In this document: positions 10,906-23,378 of the stretch, in pieces
Position numbering within the stretch: the stretch's first letter is position 1
Layout of the letters: the number at the start of each line of letters is the position of its first letter
NCBI GenBank assembly: GCA_022495995.1
Contig: JAFEMH010006998.1
Coordinates: 1 to 64,000 of the forward strand
Source of the DNA: Adenophora triphylla var. japonica
Lineage: Eukaryota; Streptophyta; Magnoliopsida; Asterales; Campanulaceae
DNA length: 64,000 nt
Direction of reading: 5' to 3'
Translations under genes and position numbers: made by a program
The notes under the pieces: generated by a model
Told to the model about the DNA's origin: nothing
The model's input: only the letters and a program-made list of their open reading frames with translations
The model's database searches: none

Positions 10906-11237
10906 AAAATAAAACACGTTTTTTCTAAAACACGTTTTTTTTTTTAATTTTTTTTTTAAAGATTTTAGCAAAAACATTAAAGCTAAACAAGGGGAATATT
11001 TAATGTATCTTCGTAGTGTAGTGTGGTGATGGGAGTAATGTAAAGTCAACGAAATTAGGTCAGTCCCATGTTGGTATTTATTGTTTTGACTCTTTGTTGG
11101 TGTGAAAGAGGGATGCGACGGCTAATGGAATGGATGTGAAACGAACCCACCGATTTCGATGAAATATTATGAAATATTCATATGAATTACAAAGTGATTT
11201 ACAATTTCATATCAAAAAGTGATTCAAATAAATAATA

Positions 11238-11497
11238 CTCCCTCCGTCTCTAAATGTTTGTCCCATTTCCTTTTTTACTTTGTTCCAAAAAGTTAGTCTC
11301 ATTTTCAAAATTAAAGCTTCAAAATCACTAAATTTTCAAAACTTGTAACATTTAGGGACGGAATATTACATAAAGGCGGTATATATTATCAATAATTTTT
11401 AAAGTGTTCGTAAAAATAACCAAAATTAAAGCTTCAAAATCACTAAATTAAAATTTTTGAAAAGTCAAATGGGACAAACATTTAAGGACGGAGGGAG
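11238..11497. mobile_element. Stowaway-like MITE
   Basis: TA flanks at 11236-11237 and 11498-11499. The arms pair well: CTCCCTCCGTCTCTAAATG, continuing TTTGTCCCATTT, against AAATGGGACAAACATTTAAG and then GACGGAGGGAG. An internal GGGACGGAATATTA at about 11354 suggests an older nested end. Confidence 0.88.
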
Positions 11498-12280
11498 TAT
11501 CAATTAAACACATTTTTTGACAAATAATATCTTTGTAAGGGGCACTACTCCTTGTAATATTGCATGCTTATATAGGCTTACACATTTGATATTATCTTAT
11601 GATTCCTTGGTGTAGCACTACTCTTAGTTTATTGCACATTTAATAATAAATTATTTATTTTCATAAAAATTAAAATGAGCGCATTCATTTAAAATTTATG
11701 ATTTTAATAACTAAATATCCATTAATATTTTATTACTCATTTAGAAGTGAAAATATTGAAAATTAAAAAATAAAATTGCATATGACGTGGATTAGGATAA
11801 TCAGCTCACATTAGGCTACTCCCAGCGGTGACCCTCCCACCCTCCCTTGAGGGTCACCAGAAAAGACAAATCACAAATGAAAAAAAAAAAAAATGGAAAG
11901 TCACCTTATTTGTTTGCCCGGGCAATTGGCCGACCCAAGGTTGGGTCAGGTTGTTTCCAATTTTTGCCACATGTCACCCAATAATTGGGTGGCATGTTTT
12001 TATATAAATATATTTTTAAAATTAATATATTTTATATAATTATATAAAATAATAAAATAAAAAATATATCAAAATTCATAATTTTTTTTATCTATAAATT
12101 TATAATTGTATGGGTAATTATTTTTAATAATTGTACGGGTAATTTTAGAAATATTATTACTAATACATTATTTAAAAAAATAAAATGTTAAGTATTTTAA
12201 ATAAGTTGGAGTAAAGAGAAATAAATATTTTATTAAAAGGTTGGGTTAGGGTTGGGTTACTGATGAGAATATAAATTATA

Positions 12281-12567
12281 CTCCCTCTGTCCCGGCCAAA
12301 GTGTCCGAAAAGGACAATTGCATGAGAATTAAGGAAAGTGATGTAAGAAAGAGAAAAGTTTAAATGTTGTGAGTATGAAAAATTAAATAGGAGAGAGAAT
12401 GAGTGGAAGGAATAGTTAGGAGAGAGAATGTTGTGAGTGTAAAAGTAAAGTAGGAGAGAGAATGAGTGGGTGGAATAGTGAAAAAACTTTTCTTTTTTGA
12501 GTATGAGACATTTTAAATGGAACGCCCAAAATAGAAAGTTGGGACACTTCAATCGAAACGAAGGTAG
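12281..12567. mobile_element. Stowaway-like MITE
   Basis: Arms CTCCCTCTGTCCCGGCC, continuing AAAGTGTCC, against GGGACACTTCAATCG...AAGGTAG, with TA on both sides. The middle is nearly the same as that of the 7989-8272 element, although the arms differ. Confidence 0.8.
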
Positions 12568-12587
12568 TATAAGATTGGGATTATATA

Positions 12588-12873
12588 CTCCCTCCGTCCC
12601 GGCCGAAGCGTCACTTTTTACCAAAAATGGCGTCAGTTTATACAATTCCTTTCTTAAAAAGGAAACTTTTATTAATATTTTATTATCCCATCCACTATTC
12701 CCTCCACTAATTCTCTCTCCTCTACACTCACAACACTTTTAAAATTCACTATTTTCTCCACTAATTCTCTCTCCTATTTTTAAATTACACTCACAATATT
12801 TTTTCTTCCCACACTTTTCCTTAATTTGCGCGCCATCCCTAAAAGGGTGACGCTTCTACCGGGACGGAGGGAG
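12588..12873. mobile_element. Stowaway-like MITE
   Basis: TA-flanked. The arms CTCCCTCCGTCCCGGCCGAA and TTCTACCGGGACGGAGGGAG pair, continuing into GCGTCAC / GTGACGC. It lies only 20 bases from the 12281-12567 element, inside the same PIF-like MITE. Confidence 0.88.
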
Positions 12874-13160
12874 TACATGAAAGTGAGAAAAATTAATATT
12901 TTAACAGAGGTTGGGTTGGATCAGGTTCACTGACTGATGGGATAGTCTTAATGAGTCAGTAAGACACACTACGCATAGCGCGTAGGTGATTGCACACTCT
13001 CAGGATCCGATGTTTGCCATTTGGAGCTCTATCCCCTGCAACCGTCAACAGACCTACCGACACCAATCAGACAACTCCCGTTCTCCCACGTGTCCTTCTC
13101 CCTCAAACAAACAGCTAAGATCATTACTGTTTGAGAAACCGCGTCCTTTATGCTTCACCG

Positions 13161-13170
13161 TATAAATATA
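13161..13170 (+). promoter_or_regulatory. TATA box of the transporter gene
   Basis: TATAAATATA lies 116 bases before the ATG at 13277 and is followed by a CT-rich, leader-like stretch (CTCTCTCTCCCCCTCTC at about 13217-13233). The position fits a TATA element with a 5' UTR of about 80 bases. Confidence 0.6.
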
Positions 13171-13276
13171 GGTATCCATACCAGATCTCACTCCGAGAGT
13201 GTACGTACTCTACATTACTCTCTCTCCCCCTCTCACCCACCCCCAAATCGGACTGTAAGATCGCCGGAGCTCAACA

Positions 13277-16200
13277 ATGGAGGCGTTCTATTACCTGGTG
13301 TTCGGCGTTCTCGCTGTGGTGGTGGCCGCCGTCGAGCTGAGCAAGAACAACAAGGATCGCGTTAACACTTCGCAAGCATTCAATTCTTTTAAGAACAATT
13401 ATTTGCTCGTCTACTCTCTCATGATGGGTGAGTTAATTACGTTTAAACCTACACCTTGTCCTAATCCTAGATCTATCTCCTTCAAATTCAGTGCTTCTTC
13501 GATGATTAATTTTTTGCATTCTATTTGAGAAATGGGAGGGAATGAAATGTTCATCATTGCAAACACTTAATCAATCTATTACGTTTGTGAATATTGAAAT
13601 TGAAATGCAAATGCTTTGATTTTTGTGAGCTGCACGAGATCTGATTTGTTTCGAATTTATACCGTTGGAATGATTAACCTAAGTTGTGGATCTAGATGAA
13701 TCGATGATGAGTCTTCGTTTGCTTTGTGTAGTTTTGAAATGCTGGATCATGATTGCTGTTTTCTTCCTACTAGTAGCTGTAGAATTCCGCTAGCACCTCC
13801 GATGCTTGTTTGTAGTTTTTACTTTATAGGCTCTGGTTCATTTCTTTGGCTTAAATTGATTTAGAAGTTACCACTGGATTGAATGACAAATTTCCATGTA
13901 GATTCTGGTAGCTTATGAAATTTTTCGTAGTTTACGTATTCTCTTTTTTTTTTGGTCCATAGTTTTCACTTTATCGATACAATCGTTGATTAGCAATATG
14001 ATTATCTTATCATCTGTTATAGCATGAACACGATCTGAAGGATCTGTGTGAGAGTTATCCATCAGTTACTTAAGTTATACTCCCTCTGGTTAGATTTATC
14101 TTACTCTTTTTAGTTTTTCCCAACTTTTAAGAAGTCTGATTCAATTTAATGAGTGGAGTTGAATTTTACCTTTCTTAATTGTCTTTCTCTCTTGCATTAG
14201 TTCACCCTATTTGATCAGGTAATATATGCTCCAATTTTCAATGTACGGTTAAAGCTGGATTTTAGATACTTCTAATCCAATTGTGCCGTTACTATAGGCC
14301 AAATTTTGAATGGAAAAAAATCACCAAAATCTGAAAAGAGGGAGTAACATATACTCCTACATCAATAAAACCATGTCACTTTTTTAAATTTCTTCCCCTG
14401 AAATGTGATTTAGTTTTCTAAGAACTTGCAAAATTCAGTTTTTCCTACTATCATGTACTCCTACCTGCGAGTAGAACTGCTTTAAAGTCAATTTCATTGA
14501 TTCTTTGTGAAATATTAGAAGACATTGGGGTTGGAGTGATTCCTCTTACTCTTTTTTCGTTTATTTATTTTCTTTATTTCTTTTCTTTTTCCATCTTCCA
14601 TAATCGAAAAATTGCAAGTGTTAGATTCTTGATTGGAATTTTCACAAAATCAATTCTGTTTTATCTGATTTCTGCATCACTGTTTCTAGGCCAAAAGCCC
14701 GGAATATCATTGTGTCATATCTAGAAAATTACCATGCTGACATTTTATCTGACTAGTCTAATTACATCTTGCCTGCAAATGCCAAAAATACACTTCTGCT
14801 ACCTCTCAACAAAAAAAATATTCTTTGCTTACAAGCTACTTGTTGGCTGCACTATCATTCTTACATCTGATGGTTCAGCCTTTATTTATCTACAGCTGGG
14901 GACTGGCTGCAGGGTCCATATGTATACTACCTTTACACTACTTATGGCTTTGGGAAGGGGGAGATCGGACAGCTATTTATTGCTGGTTTTGGATCTTCCA
15001 TGCTTTTTGGAACTATAGTTGGATCGCTGGCTGACAAACAGTGAGTTCTCTTCTTCGGTGTTATTTTTCAATTTCCCTTTTATTGTTAGTAGCTTATACA
15101 TCTTCTTTCGATGGTCTGTATATTCAGGGGTCGAAAGCGAGCATGTGTGACTTACTGCATTACTTACATTCTGAGCTGCATCACAAAGCACTCTCCTCAA
15201 TACAAGGTTCTGATGGTGGGCCGTATTTTGGGTGGTATTGCCACTTCTCTCCTGTTTTCAGCTTTTGAGTCTTGGCTCGTGGCTGAGCACAACAAGGTAT
15301 GAGTTATATGAAATAGCTATCTTCTGGTAAAATGCAGCACCCAATTGAATGTTTCACATATGGCAAGTGTGTCAAGGAACTTTCGATGGGGCCTACTTTA
15401 TAGATGGGCCCACCTTCAAGGATTCATCGGACGTGGTTTTTTGCATGCTTCATTTTTATCATGAACATGGCATTCCCACTTACGGAACCCTCCTTAACAT
15501 TTTAGGAAAATACTTGTATGTAAAATCATGTTTATGCCATTAGACACGGCTGTAACAGTTTGAGAATGACAGCTGAGTGTTACATTAATATGGTACTCCA
15601 ATAAACTTACTTTGCTCGGTCATTCCGAAATTCTTATCAAATGCAATGTCTTCATGATATATCAAATGGGATCTTCGTGCCAAAAGAGTTTGAATCAATC
15701 TTGTCTATCAGTTCCATGTTATCTAGCTCCCCCCCCCCCCCAAATCCAACCTGGCAATTATGGTTGCAAGATTTCTTTTGCTTCACCACATATTTACATT
15801 TGATTATATTAAATATATCAGTTCAGTTTAAAAAATAATTTTACTTTTCAATATAAACGACCACAGCGTAACTATCATTATAATAAATCATACTTTTTCC
15901 TTGTCTGCAGAGGGGATTTGAGCAACAATGGCTCTCACTTACATTCTCCAAGGCAATCTTTCTTGGAAATGGTCTCGTTGCTATTGTCGCTGGGTTGTTT
16001 GGTAATTTTCTAGTTGATACAATGAATCTTGGCCCTGTATCACCTTTTGATGCTGCCTCGTGCTTTCTTGCAATTGGAGCTGCTATTATATTGTCCTCAT
16101 GGACTGAGAACTATGGAGACCCTACGGAGAGCAAGGACTTGCTTACCCAGTTCAAGGGTGCTGCTGTGGCCATTGCTTCAGGTAAATTTCGACTCTTTCT

Positions 16201-18372
16201 CCGCAAATTAATAACTGCTCCCTCCGTTTTTTTTTTTTTTGTTTGAACTTGCACTTATTTTCTTTTTGGGCGTCCACCACTTAAAGTTGCACAACCCCAA
16301 AATGGAAAGTTTATAATACTGTTTATTCAATGGGGCCCACTTGTCATGCTAACACCGACTAACAACTTAGTATTCTTCCCCATTAACAAATCCTACCCTA
16401 CTTTCCATACATACAACAACTACTCCACTAACATTATTAATTTTTCCTTAATTTCCATGCTCTGCACAAATGTTGCAAGTTCAAAAAAGACGGAGGGAGT
16501 ATATCTTCATTACAACATTTTACTGAAAGTTTATTATTGAGTAAACTTTAGTGACTGCTTAAGGAACCTTTCAACATTCTGAATTTTGCCACGGTGTTAA
16601 GATTCTGTTACATTGAAAACAATAAGTTAATGGAAAAGATCAGCTTCCTGTATTCTAGACAAGATTTCTGAGTTAGGTTTGTTTATGTTTGTGGACAACA
16701 CAAAGGATGTTGACCGGCAATTGTTTTAATTTCATGTTAATTATAGAAATGTCTATCTTTAGTGGATCCTTAGTAATTCAATGTTTGTGAATCAGATGAA
16801 AAGATTGCATTGTTGGGTGCGATACAATCACTGTTTGAAGGTTCTATGTACACTTTTGTGTTCCTCTGGACTCCTGCCTTGAGTCCAAATGACGAGGATA
16901 TTCCCCATGGCTTTATTTTTGCCACTTTCATGTTGGCCTCAATGTTGGGAAGTTCTATAGCATCTCGTCTGATGGCCCGCACATCACTTAAAGTCGAGAG
17001 CTACATGCAGATCGTATTTGTGGTTTCTAGCGCTGCTCTCCTCTTGCCTATAGTGACAAACGTAAGCATCGCTTTTCACATTTGTCCTTTTTCACCTCTT
17101 TAATACTTTATTCTTGACAAATCTGTTTTTTCTTCTTTTTCTTTTTCTTGTGATTATTTATTATTTATATCTTTTGGTATAGTTCTTAGTAGCTCCTTCT
17201 ACGAAGAAAGGAGGGAGCATCACGTTTGCAGGTTGTCTTCAACTTCTTGGTTTCTGTGCATTTGAGGCTTGTGTGGGAATATTTTGGCCTTCCATCATGA
17301 AGATGAGGTCCCAATACATTCCTGAGGAGGCCAGAAGCACCATTATGAACTTTTTCCGCATTCCACTTAATATCTTCGTCTGCATCGTGCTGTACAATGT
17401 AAGCTAGTCAACTTAATCTGTTTCTCCTTTTAAACTCATGCAATGTGGGTTGGCTAAGTACCTGTGTAAAGCTAGATTTGACCCGTTCCACCTTCCCACC
17501 CATCCTGATTTCTCCTTATTTTCCTATTTTAGCTTAAACTTATCACAACTTACAAGATTTATCACAATAAGAAAGCGATGCAGCATGATCATATATATAT
17601 ATATATCATGCAGAGAGCGTTTACACTTCCTACCCCCTCCTCCCAAGTGTCTCATTTGACAAGCCAAACCTTTTAAGATTGTAACTTTACTTGTTTGCAA
17701 CTTAAAACTTTAACTACCTATTTTTAGAGTGGTACTATCTTTTCATATGAGACCAGAGTGGAACTATTTCTTTTGGGACACAGAGAGCTTCCTCTCAACT
17801 ACTTGTTTAGACAATGCTATTGTGAACCATAAGTGCTTTTCTTCCATTATTCTTAAAAAAGAAGTGTGTTCTAACATCTAAAAAATTGTTTTTTTTTTAA
17901 TTGAAGGTCAATGCGTTCCCCATCACCTTTATGTTTGGCATGTGCTCAATCTTCCTTTTCATTGCGTCCATCTTGCAAAGGCGGTTATTCACACTAGCGG
18001 ACAAGACAAGTAAGTCTACATTCTCACGCTTGTTAACATATTGATTCAATTTTCATCAAGGCTTGCGTAGTAGTATATCATATCCAAAAAATGGAGACTA
18101 GATATCTTGTACCACTAGTGATCTAACTGCTCACAATTATTAGGGTTGATGTTATATGATGTTGTCATCTAAACATAAACATGTAAACCATTTGATCAAT
18201 TGTGGTACCGAGAGTGTGGTACATAAAATGGTAGAAAAAATCTTGACTCCAAAAAAAGATGCATGCATTATTCTACACTTTTTGAACTTCGGTGCTTACA
18301 AATTTCTCTTTGTTTACAGAAGCGGATTGGACACCGTTGAAGAATAATGATGCTGAGCCATTAGATGCTTAG
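13277..18372 (+). CDS. MFS molybdate-anion transporter, MFSD5/MoT2 type, eight exons
   Basis: Exons: 13277-13427, 14896-15040, 15128-15296, 15911-16181, 16796-17061, 17183-17398, 17907-18009, 18320-18372. All introns are GT-AG. The sum is 1374 bases, or 457 residues, the usual length for the plant family (Arabidopsis At1g64650, At4g27720, At3g49310). The product is a polytopic membrane protein related to the algal MoT2 and human MFSD5 molybdate transporters. The start is MEAFYYLVFGVLAVVVA (TM1). The MFS loop-2 motif GSLADKQGRKR spans the exon 2/3 junction. Later come SAFESWLVAEHNKRGFEQQW, LFEGSMYTFVFLWTPALSP and IPEEARSTIMNFFRIPLN. The reading frame is intact and every junction keeps phase, so it is probably functional. 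Introns 1 and 4 carry MITEs. Substrate is inferred from homologues. Confidence 0.95.
14080..14344. mobile_element. MITE in intron 1 of the transporter gene
   Basis: The left end is CTCCCTCTGG and the right end AAAAGAGGGAG, with TA on each side. ATTTT-rich arms pair weakly. It is clear of both splice sites. Confidence 0.5.
16218..16499. mobile_element. Stowaway-like MITE in intron 4 of the transporter gene
   Basis: The left arm CTCCCTCCG, a T run and then TTTGAACTTGCACTT pairs with AAGTTCAAAAAAGACGGAGGGAG on the right. The right flank is TA and the left flank TG, a probable point change. It starts 36 bases after the exon 4 donor (exon 4 ends at 16181). Confidence 0.8.
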
Positions 18373-19259
18373 TATGCGAGGTGGGTTAATAAGGACAAAT
18401 TTTTGGGAGGTTCTAAGCAACCAGAGTAACATATACAACCAGTTCAACAATCATAGAGTAAGGTACGTTGTGAGTGGTCTTTTGAGCAACAAAATGTGCA
18501 GATGCGTGAAGAAACATATGCAAAGACGCACTTGGGCATCAAATGGTCTCCTAAGTTTTGTTTTTTAAATCTATTTTAGAATAACCAATGTTATCGTTTA
18601 TAATTTTGCTGCGTTTTTCTTACAAGTCTTATTCTTGAGAACGCCTCAGTTACGCAGAATCTATATTGAGGCCGATTCTATGTTATTGTTCACTTTACCC
18701 CTTTTGTTTTGTATTGCTTAACAGCATATATGAATCTTACATATTCATAAGCTTCACTGTTTGTAACTTTGTTTTAAATCTATTTTAGAATAACATTATT
18801 TCTTATTTTTCGCGTGGAAAAGTAAATGGGTAACATAATATTATGGGACGGAGGGAGTATGCCATATTTTCAGTACTCTGTGCAGAACTAAAGCCTTATC
18901 TCTGGGGAAGATTGGCTATCTACAAAATCCGAATAATCAGAACCCATACCAAATTCACCCTATATCTAGCCATCATATTATTTGGGCATCATAAATTTAA
19001 ATTTGATAATTCTTCCTCTCGGGAAAATCTTGACTCAAAACTGCTAAAAATCGTGACTCCCCTGGTCTCTCCATCCACTTTTGAAACTATTTGTACTCGC
19101 TCCGACACAAATGAATGAATGTTTAAAAAAAAAGTGCAATTTTTATTTTATATTTAAAAATAATTAAATTTAATATCTTGATAATTTAAAATTGTTGTTT
19201 TAAATTTGTTTCTTAATTTTATTGTTAATTTAAGCCAAAATCTTAAAAAAAAAAAAAAA
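18373..19259. other. 3' flank of the transporter gene, non-coding
   Basis: The first few hundred bases are the expected 3' UTR, and no unique poly-A signal can be chosen. A single MITE end (GGGACGGAGGGAGTA at 18844-18858) has no clear partner. The rest, to the A run before 19260, is AT-rich with no gene. Confidence 0.5.
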
Positions 19260-19490
19260 ACAGTAGTATTAGTACAACAAAGTGTCAGTGTAAAAAATTG
19301 TCAGTGCATGTATATTAAGTGCCAGTGTAAAAAGAGCCGGTGTTAGTGTAACAAAATGCCAGTGTTAGTGTAACAAAGTGCCAGTGTAAAAAAATGTCAG
19401 TGCATGTATATTAAGTGTCAGTGTAAAAAGTGCCAGTGTTTGTGTAACAAAGTGTCAGTGTAAAAAAGTGCCAGTGTAAAAATGATTTTT
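19260..19490. repeat. Degenerate minisatellite, AAGTGTCAGTG unit
   Basis: About ten imperfect units of the type GTGTAAAAAGTGCCAGTG. This is the reverse complement of the array at 10640-10905. The two copies sit on either side of the transporter gene in opposite orientation. A weak third relative occurs at about 56518-56605. Confidence 0.85.
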
Positions 19491-19686
19491 TCTAAGCTTA
19501 GAAAAAATGTGTTTCTTGTAAGACCAACTCTTAATTTAATGGTTTAGTTCTTAACATTTCATCAAGTTTTAAAAGTTTCTGTTAATTTTTAACGTCTGTT
19601 ACAGTGGTGAAGGAAGAAGGGAGAATTCCACAGTTCTAATTTTTTTTTATAATGCCCCTTAATTTCCTTTCCATATTGTATTATTA

Positions 19687-19720
19687 CTAGTACTCAAATG
19701 CCCGTGCCAATGGCACGGGA
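19687..19720 (-). mobile_element. Helitron 3' terminus
   Basis: On the minus strand, CCCGTGCC-ATT-GGCACGGG (8-base stem) is followed by 11 bases and CTAG, with T as the next host base. This is the canonical Helitron 3' end: hairpin, CTRR, insertion between A and T. The element therefore extends to the right. Its 5' end was not found with confidence. The PB1 fragment and the gypsy element probably lie within it. Confidence 0.75.
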
Positions 19721-20311
19721 CGGCATGCATGGTGGTAAAGTGAAGAAAATTAAAAAAACCCTCTTCAATTTTGTCTTTCTTTTCTCACACGTAAATTCCC
19801 ATCACAATCAATTTTCCCCCTTTCCACGTCAATCCCGAACCATACATCCATACCCGGTATCAAACTAAATAGTTCTACAGTCTATATAGCCATCAAAAGA
19901 AAATAAGATCTAACATACATTGATTTCAGTTTATAATAACCAAAAATTAATATATTAAATAGAAACGAATAATACCATTCCTCTAAAATTATTGATTTTT
20001 AGCTAAGGACACCATTCAACAAAAGTACACAGATCAATAAAAATTAGTACCATATAATCTCTATATTCAATGTATGTTAGTAGCAAAATCAAAATAAAAA
20101 TAAAAATGAGCTCTTGACAAATCAACAAACACATTAAGCGCCTTAACAGCAATCTCATAACAATCCTATGATGCTCAGGGGATGCGACCAAAACATTCGG
20201 TAAGAGCAATAAGTTCACGTTATAATGAAGGGAAAAGGTCCAGCTTAGATGTGATATCTAGCCCTATTAACTATCTTGGTTTCCAAAAAGCTTACAAACA
20301 GTAGAATTCAG
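19721..20311. other. Non-coding sequence between the Helitron end and the PB1 fragment
   Basis: AT-rich, with no open frame matching a PB1 domain or any other family. If the Helitron reading is right, this is its 3' internal part. Confidence 0.45.
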
Positions 20312-20374
20312 CTAAAGCAACAACAAATTCAAGATTCCGGGTACTTGTTACCGACCCAATTTGATCCCCAACAA

Positions 20375-23117
20375 TGTAACGACCCTAACCCTAGGCACTA
20401 ATTTAAATATCATATTGTGTGCTTTTAATATTATTGTTAATATTATGTGACCATTTTTATATACTGATTTCATATGTTAGGATACTTGATAGTAAAATAA
20501 ATTAATATTCTAGGAAAAATATAAAAATAGCAAATAAATAAATAATGGGAGGAGGATAAATTGGGTAGATAAATAATTAGAATGATGTGTCTAATTATTA
20601 TGTGAAAGCCTTAGTTGAGGGGGGGCCATTCCCTTCTCCCTAATTCCCTCAAATAATGCCTCAAAAGTCATCATCCTACCTTACCTCCCCATACCCTCTC
20701 TTATACTTCCACACTCCATCTACCCCCTTCCTCATTTCTCTTACTTCTTTCTCTTCTCTTCACTTTCCATGGAAGCTTGGTGAAAGCCTCCCATTCCAAG
20801 AGTTCATACCAAGTTCATTCCTCAACCATTTCCAAATCCAAGTGTCCTTTTGTGAGTGGTTCATCTCAAGGAATTGATCAAGCCTAGAAAAGCTTCATTT
20901 CATCTTGTTCTAGCTAAAGTGAGTTGTTATGATTCCCTTCTCCTACTTGTTCATGAGCTTTTAAATATTACTCTTGTTCTATGATGTTGATTTTATGCCT
21001 TGAAAACCTTAATGGAAGTTGGATGTTGGAAAATGAAATTTGTTGAAGTTAGGGTTCAAGGAAGATCATTTAAAAGGGTTGAAATGGGTGAAATGGGTAG
21101 AGATAAATAAGCTAGGGCTACTTGGTTTTGAGTTTACATGTTTGGAATGGGACTTGGTAAGGTTAAAGTATCTTTTGGTGTTCTTGAATTAAGCTTGGTT
21201 AGAAGGAATGGAAACCTAGGCATAAAAGGGTCAAAAATCTGAGTTTTGTGCTGGAGGGAGGCTTGGGCGGTCGCCCATGGGGGCTTGAGCGGCCGCCCAT
21301 CGCCACAGAAACAACAATTGCCTTTGAAGTCCACTTGGGCGGTCGCCCAAGACCCCAGGAAACTGAATTTTGAATCTAAACCAGAAATTGTGTAGCAACC
21401 TTGTTTGGTCCCTTATATATTGTGACTCCCAATTAGTAAATTGAGCTTGAACCTTCATAGAGGCCTTGTCTTATTGTATAATGATCTTGTAGGATGGTTT
21501 GAGAATCCTAACCACTATAAATTAATGGAACCTAATCACTTTCGGATATTAATCAAACCTTCTCAACTTAGATTAAAGTAGAACTTGGGCTACTTAAGCA
21601 TTGTGACTACAACTTAATAATTTAACTTGAATCTCTATCGGGACCTTGTAATATGGATCATTGTCCGGGAAACAATTGTTAAGTTTGATTAGTACTTCAC
21701 CAAAATAGTTCCAACTTGGGAAATAGATCTTGAACTTTTATTAAGGTTATTCGAGGTTGTATAATGAAAATGTAGGAATGGTTTATGATACCTAGTGGCC
21801 TTACTTACTCCATACCTTTGGTGAGTAGTTGCAATAGTATAGAAGCTATAGGTTCACTATTGAGCTAGTTAGTAATGGGTATGTATCACCTTGTGGCATT
21901 GTTATTCCAAGTTGTGGAATTATTGATTATATGGTTATCATAATATTCTAATTATGGACTATTAGACATACTGTTAAGTGTATCCCAAGTGTGGAATATT
22001 TGACTTGTTGTTACATTGCATCCCAAGTGTGGATTGTTTGGTTATATGGTTACCTTACTTGAATTTATATTCATTCGATGGTATTGATTAGCATGAGTAT
22101 ACATTACCATGTTGTTATATTATGATGCATAGTGTACTAAATGGTTGTTGCACTATGGTATTGATTTCATGAGTATACATTACCATGTTGTTATATGATT
22201 ATCCCTTTTTGTGGATTATGTTTCAAGTATCTATATCAGGCTTGAACATGTTGATATTCGGGGTATAATGGAATTCAATCAATTATGGATTTGTTCTATA
22301 AGTGATTGAAGGTTCATCATACTGGGACCGTCCCTCTGTGGCCACAGAGCGGGTGTGCTAACGATCGTATTGACCCAAAAGGCTTTACTGCACTGTTGCG
22401 ATTGGTGTACGGGGGAATGCTTACGTATTAAGCCTAAAGCTTTACAAGCTAGCGATCTTATTGTTGGATACTCTATTATAGGTATCTTTTCTTATATGGA
22501 TCTCTGGAGTATGAGTCCTATAAGAGGTGAATGTGCTGGAGGCAATTCACCAAAGAGTGGAGTTTTACTCCCACGTTGTACGACTTATGGTTCAGACGGG
22601 AAAAGGTAAAATGAGGTAACGTAAGGTGTTACCGCTTTTATAATGTGTTATGTGCTACCATGCTATGTGTTGCATCTTGTTTGGCATCTTGCTGCATTCA
22701 TAATAGCTCATTGAGATTTATTCTCACCCCTTCCCTTTTACTGTTTTAGATTGTGCTGAGACAGGTGACTGGAACCAGTGAGGCCGGGGTTAAATTGTGG
22801 ACTTTTGCTTTTGGGGACTTGTCAGGTTAAGTGTATAAGTTGGTTGTCTGGGTGTATTTATTTAGTAAAACTCTTTTGAGAAGATGTGTATAAACTCTTT
22901 TGTAAAACAAAGTTAAGTATGAGTTTCGATGTAAGAAATCATTTTATGGTTTATGGAAGTTGTGGAGTGGTGATATTATTAGTTGGTTTAATTTGGTATT
23001 TGAAAATGGGTTTTCTTTTAAAAGGAAAATAAAAGTTTTTAAAATTTAGAGAGGAGATTTCCTAGTTGGGCTCCTCAAGCTCGGGATACGCTTAGGTCCC
23101 GGGTTGGGGTGCTCACA
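20375..23117 (+). repeat. 5' LTR of the gypsy element
   Basis: 2743 bases, TG...CA. It contains a GC-rich palindromic patch at about 21265-21351, including the 18-base perfect palindrome CTTGGGCGGTCGCCCAAG at 21334-21351, in otherwise AT-rich sequence. Confidence 0.95.
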
Positions 23118-23130
23118 GTTGGTATCAGAG
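23118..23130 (+). other. Primer-binding site of the gypsy element
   Basis: TTGGTATCAGAGC follows the 5' LTR directly and is complementary to initiator methionine tRNA. It fixes the plus polarity. Confidence 0.85.
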
Positions 23131-23378
23131 CTTAGTTTAGAGGTCAAGGGTAGATGTCTAGACTAAGTGGGAATGTGTGGTAATTAACGCCGAGTGTTTA
23201 ATGCAGGAGTTCGTTCTAATGGCCTAAGCAATGACGATCAACGAAAGGTTCTAGGAAATGAAGGAGATATGGGTATAGGTGGAATTCGTAATGAAGAGAT
23301 GATGAAATTATTCGGGATGCTTGTACGAATATGGAGACTAGAGGATCAGCTCGAATCAACCCGAGGAATGTCAAAGTG

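Larger units (their letters stand above)
11814..12947. mobile_element. PIF/Harbinger-like MITE carrying two nested MITEs
   Basis: Three-base TTA lies on both sides (11811-11813, 12948-12950). The left terminus GGCTACTCCCAGCGGTGA and the complement of the right (GACTATCCCATCAGTCAGTG) are similar but imperfect. Without the two insertions (12281-12567, 12588-12873) it is about 560 bases long, AT-rich and non-coding. TSD length and TIR style suggest PIF/Harbinger. Confidence 0.6.

Noticed and set aside
18844..18858. A further complete Stowaway-like MITE after the transporter gene
   Set aside because: Only one terminus is visible and no partner arm could be matched within several hundred bases.
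20656..20877. Open frame in each gypsy LTR (also 26483-26704)
   Set aside because: A short Ser/Phe/Pro-rich frame in LTR sequence, with no family match. Conservation between LTRs reflects recent duplication, not selection.
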